Shown here: piece after piece, positions 61,591 through 64,000 of the stretch
How positions within the stretch are numbered: the first letter of the stretch is position 1
Layout of the letters: each line of letters opens with the position of its first letter
NCBI GenBank assembly: GCA_024692905.1
Contig: JAILLY010000092.1
Span: 25,396 to 89,395, forward strand
Direction: 5' to 3'
DNA: 64,000 nt
Origin: Lachnospiraceae bacterium
GTDB taxonomy: Bacteria > Bacillota > Clostridia > Lachnospirales > Lachnospiraceae
The notes under the pieces: model-generated
What the model saw: only the letters and a program-made list of their open reading frames with translations
Told to the model about the DNA's origin: nothing
The model's database searches: none
Program-made: the position numbers and the translations under genes

Positions 61591-61647
61591 GACGCAAACA
61601 TAACCACAAGCTGATTTATGGGCGAGTGGTTATACTTACGTTTTATC
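61582..61647 (+). repeat. Possible miniature structured element between hbd and bcd
   Basis: ATAACCAC (61600-61607) pairs perfectly with GTGGTTAT (61626-61633), with an AA/GA internal loop and a GC/GC inner stem, the layout of hairpin 2 in E1-E3. Around it GATAAA (61582-61587), ending at the hbd stop codon, pairs with TTTATC (61642-61647). Hairpins 1 and 3 are absent. It may be a deletion derivative or an unrelated hairpin. Confidence 0.4.
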
Positions 61648-61675
61648 AGATAAAATTTATATGGAGGAATTTATC

Positions 61676-62842
61676 ATGGATTTTGCTTTATCAAAAGAAC
61701 ATGAAATGGCGAGACAGTTATTCAAGGATTTCGCCGAGAAAGAAGTTAAGCCTCTTGCTCAGGAAGTTGATGAGCAGCACAGGTTCCCCAGGGAGACCGT
61801 GGACAAGATGGCTAAGTATGGTTTCTTAGGGATACCTGTTCCCAAGGAGTATGGCGGCCAGGGCTGCGACATCCTTACATACGCTATGTGTGTTGAGGAA
61901 CTTTCCAAGGTTTGCGGAACGACCGGCGTTATCGTATCGGCGCATACGTCTCTTTGCGTTGACCCGATCATGACTTTCGGAACCGAGGAGCAGAAGCAGA
62001 AATATGCAGTACCCCTTGCAAAGGGCGAGAAGCTCGGTGCATTCGGTCTTACCGAGCCCGGTGCAGGTACCGATGCCCAGGGTCAGCAGACCAAGGCTGT
62101 CCTTGACGGAGACGAGTGGATACTTAACGGTTCCAAGTGCTTCATCACCAACGGTAAGGAAGCTGACGTTTATGTTATCTTCGCGGTTACCGGCAAGATC
62201 GAGAAGCGCGGCAAGATGATGAAGGAGATCTCCGCATTCATCGTTGAGAAGGGAACTCCCGGATTCACGTTCGGTACCAAGGAAAACAAGATGGGTATCT
62301 GCGGATCATCAACCTACGAGCTTATATTCACCGACTGCCGCATCCCGAAGGAAAACCTTCTCGGCAAGCAGGGCAAGGGCTTTAACATAGCAATGCATAC
62401 GCTTGACGGCGGACGTATCGGTATCGCCGCTCAGGCACTCGGACTTGCAGCAGGTGCTCTTGAGACCACCATTAATTACGTTAAGGAGAGGAAGCAGTTC
62501 GGAAAGGCTATCGGAGCTTTCCAGAACACCCAGTTCCAGCTGGCTGACATGGCTACCAAGGTTGAGGCAGCGAGGATGCTCGTATACAAGGCTGCACGTG
62601 CCAAGGATCAGTATCAGAAGGACGGAAAGTCATCCTACTCGGTTGAAGCGGCCATGGCTAAGTTATATGCGGCTGAAGTTGCAATGGAAGTTACCACCAA
62701 GGCTGTACAGCTTCACGGCGGATACGGTTACATCAAGGAATACGATGTCGAGCGTATGATGCGTGATGCCAAGATCACCGAGATCTATGAAGGAACATCT
62801 GAAGTTCAGCGCATGGTTATCAGTGCGAACATTCTTAAGTAA
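61676..62842 (+). CDS. bcd: Butyryl-CoA dehydrogenase (short-chain acyl-CoA dehydrogenase)
   Basis: I choose ATG 61676 (388 residues) because GGAGG lies 8 bp upstream; the in-frame ATG at 61661 overlaps that SD. FAD-binding AFGLTEPGAGTDA (about 121-133), FITNG (about 155), RKQFGKAIGAFQNTQFQLADM region (about 272-292), LHGGYGYIKEYDVERMMRDAK (about 343-363, split) and the catalytic Glu in YEGTSEVQR (about 367-375) identify it. With EtfAB it reduces crotonyl-CoA to butyryl-CoA and bifurcates electrons to ferredoxin in related bacteria. Confidence 0.96.
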   Translation: MDFALSKEHEMARQLFKDFAEKEVKPLAQEVDEQHRFPRETVDKMAKYGFLGIPVPKEYGGQGCDILTYAMCVEELSKVCGTTGVIVSAHTSLCVDPIMTFGTEEQKQKYAVPLAKGEKLGAFGLTEPGAGTDAQGQQTKAVLDGDEWILNGSKCFITNGKEADVYVIFAVTGKIEKRGKMMKEISAFIVEKGTPGFTFGTKENKMGICGSSTYELIFTDCRIPKENLLGKQGKGFNIAMHTLDGGRIGIAAQALGLAAGALETTINYVKERKQFGKAIGAFQNTQFQLADMATKVEAARMLVYKAARAKDQYQKDGKSSYSVEAAMAKLYAAEVAMEVTTKAVQLHGGYGYIKEYDVERMMRDAKITEIYEGTSEVQRMVISANILK

Positions 62843-62875
62843 TCATTCTATATTTTCGAAGAAAGGATAATAACT

Positions 62876-63661
62876 ATGAAAGTAGTAGTATGTATTAAAC
62901 AGGTTCCGGATACAAAGGGTGGCGTTAAGTTCAATCCCGACGGAACACTTGACAGAGGTGCCATGCTCGCGATCATGAACCCTGATGACAAGGCAGGTCT
63001 CGAGGCGGCACTCAGATTAAAGGATGAGTACGGTGCTGAGGTTACGGTCCTTACGATGGGACTTCCCAAGGCGACCGACGTACTTCGTGAAGCAATGGCA
63101 ATGGGCGCAGACAAGGGCGTTCTTGTTACAGACCGCGTACTCGGCGGTGCCGATACATGGGCAACATCAACGACTATCGCAGGCGCACTCAGGAATCTTG
63201 AGTATGACCTCATAATCACCGGCCGTCAGGCTATCGACGGTGATACCGCACAGGTAGGTCCCCAGATCGCCGAGCATCTCGGACTTCCCGTTATCTCTTA
63301 TGCTCAGGAGATCAAGATCGACGGAGATAAGGTAATAGTTAAGCGTCAGTATGACGACCGCTATCATATGCTCGAGGCTAAGATGCCCTGCCTTATCACT
63401 GCCCTTTCCGAATTGAACGAGCCCAGATATATGACTCCCGGCGGCATCTTTGATGCATGCGCAGCCGAGATCACCACATGGGGACGTGCAGACCTTAAAG
63501 ACGTTGAAGACGGCAACTTAGGTCTTAACGGTTCACCCACGAAGATCGCAAAGGCATCCGATAAGGTGCGTAAGGGCGCAGGCGAGAAGGTCGCTCCCGA
63601 TTCACCCGAGGAAGCAGTAGCATATATCGTAGGCAAGCTTGACGAGAAGCATTTGATATAA
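62876..63661 (+). CDS. etfB: Electron-transfer flavoprotein beta subunit
   Basis: A 261-residue protein. KVVVCIKQVPDT at the N-terminus, NPDDKAGLEAALRLKDE (about 36-52), VLTMGLP and ITGRQAIDGDTAQVGPQIAEHLGLP (about 117-140, split) are typical of EtfB partnered with Bcd. The protein binds FAD or AMP and forms a heterodimer with EtfA. The gap from bcd is 33 bp with an AAAGGA SD. The last codons contribute to the closing stem of element E3. Confidence 0.95.
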   Translation: MKVVVCIKQVPDTKGGVKFNPDGTLDRGAMLAIMNPDDKAGLEAALRLKDEYGAEVTVLTMGLPKATDVLREAMAMGADKGVLVTDRVLGGADTWATSTTIAGALRNLEYDLIITGRQAIDGDTAQVGPQIAEHLGLPVISYAQEIKIDGDKVIVKRQYDDRYHMLEAKMPCLITALSELNEPRYMTPGGIFDACAAEITTWGRADLKDVEDGNLGLNGSPTKIAKASDKVRKGAGEKVAPDSPEEAVAYIVGKLDEKHLI

Positions 63662-63808
63662 AAGGTCGAAAAGTCGGCATACGTCGTGTTTACACGTAAG
63701 GATGCCTGACCTTGAGACCTTAACACGAATGAGCAAGTAGTCCGGTAGGACGTATTGCGAATGCGTGTAGCATCGCGAGAGTGAAACGGAGCGATGCGTA
63801 TATCAAAT
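63651..63808 (+). repeat. Structured element E3 between etfB and etfA
   Basis: Closing stem ATTTGATATA (63651-63660, spanning the end of etfB and its stop codon) pairs perfectly over 10 bp with TATATCAAAT (63799-63808). Hairpin 1 occupies 63662-63721 (AAGGTC/GACCTT, with inner GTCGGCAT/ATGCCTGAC and CGTG/CACG alternatives). Hairpin 2, 63723-63768, has ACACG/CGTGT, a GA/GA internal loop, GCAA/TTGC, then GTA-GTCC-GGTA-GGAC-GTA. Hairpin 3, 63770-63797, has GCATCGC/GCGATGC around GAGA-GT-GAA-AC-GGA. Unlike E1 and E2 it has no tandem duplication. A 9-bp GTCAGGCAT at 63825-63833 is complementary to 63702-63710 and could compete with hairpin 1. Confidence 0.75.
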
Positions 63809-63880
63809 AATATAAAACCCATAAGTCAGGCATACGTTATGTTTTATTTGTTCAAAGTAAAGAAAGGATAGGAAAAAGTT

Positions 63881-64000
63881 ATGAAAATGACTCCTGAACA
63901 GATTGCGCAGTACAAGGGTGTATTTGTATTTGCGCAGCAGGTTGACAATAAGGTCAGCGGTATAGCATATGAATTACTTGGGAAGGCTAAGGAACTTGCA
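63881..64000 (+). CDS. etfA: Electron-transfer flavoprotein alpha subunit, 3' end beyond window
   Basis: Only the first 40 codons are present (MKMTPEQIAQYKGVFVFAQQ start, then VDNKVSGIAYELLGKAKELA). The reading V-F-V-F-A-Q-Q-x(9)-A-Y-E-L-L-G-K-A matches the N-terminus of EtfA proteins partnered with butyryl-CoA dehydrogenase, and position after etfB supports it. SD AGGA lies upstream. The FAD-binding C-terminal domain lies outside the window. Confidence 0.88.
   Translation, partial: MKMTPEQIAQYKGVFVFAQQVDNKVSGIAYELLGKAKELA

Noticed and set aside
63662..63835. Terminator between etfB and etfA
   Set aside because: Hairpins are not followed by a T-run, and the paired genes encode subunits of one heterodimer, so transcription should continue.

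Overview
The window looks like a chromosomal segment of a butyrate-producing Lachnospiraceae bacterium, closest in style to Butyrivibrio or Pseudobutyrivibrio. The main clue is the gene order thl-crt-hbd-bcd-etfB-etfA at the right end. Supporting clues are Gram-positive-type functions (class B sortase, GH25 lysozyme, SH3b-NlpC/P60 hydrolase), AGGAGG-type ribosome binding sites and sigma-A-like promoters with 17-bp spacers. The species is inferred, not proven. I found no tRNA, rRNA, CRISPR array, insertion sequence or prophage.

Region 1 (1-46 kb) is one very large cell-surface polysaccharide locus, mostly on the + strand and tightly packed with ATGA and similar overlaps. It holds a sugar ketoisomerase fragment, GT2 glycosyltransferases, a Wzx flippase, large membrane proteins, UDP-HexNAc 6-dehydrogenase, a YdjC deacetylase, rmlB-rmlA-(GH25 protein)-rmlC for dTDP-rhamnose (rmlD is absent here), a Wzm/Wzt ABC exporter, a WbdD-like methyltransferase-kinase, three related tandem-GT2 proteins, phosphoglucomutase, a GT87/DPM-synthase/GtrA/esterase cassette, a flippase-like/kinase-like/HAD cassette, a WbaP-type initiating transferase, sortase B, a divergent ClpX, and an MBOAT plus SGNH acylation pair. 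Both a Wzx/WbaP route and a Wzm/Wzt route are present, so probably two polymers, or one heavily decorated polymer, are made.

Region 2 (46-58 kb) is a set of short housekeeping or accessory units: two neighbouring RimK-like ATP-grasp ligases (minus strand), a degenerate GGDEF/EAL phosphodiesterase, an EamA transporter, a repeat protein and an SDR reductase (minus strand), thioredoxin reductase, the SH3b-NlpC/P60 hydrolase, an NSS-family sodium symporter followed by a broken piece of a second one, and the long ribosome hibernation factor hpf followed by a structured RNA-like tail.

Region 3 (58-64 kb) is the butyrate operon: acetyl-CoA acetyltransferase, crotonase, 3-hydroxybutyryl-CoA dehydrogenase, butyryl-CoA dehydrogenase and the electron-transfer flavoprotein subunits (etfA is cut by the window end).

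The most unusual signal is a family of about 160-nt elements that start at a stop codon inside operons (after wzm, after thl, after etfB). Each can fold into a closing stem around three hairpins. The paired sequences differ between copies while the loop residues are constant, which suggests a conserved RNA structure I do not recognise. A second repeat family, built on a GGGGACGGTTCTGCGGTCCC core, is inserted in frame inside two protein genes.
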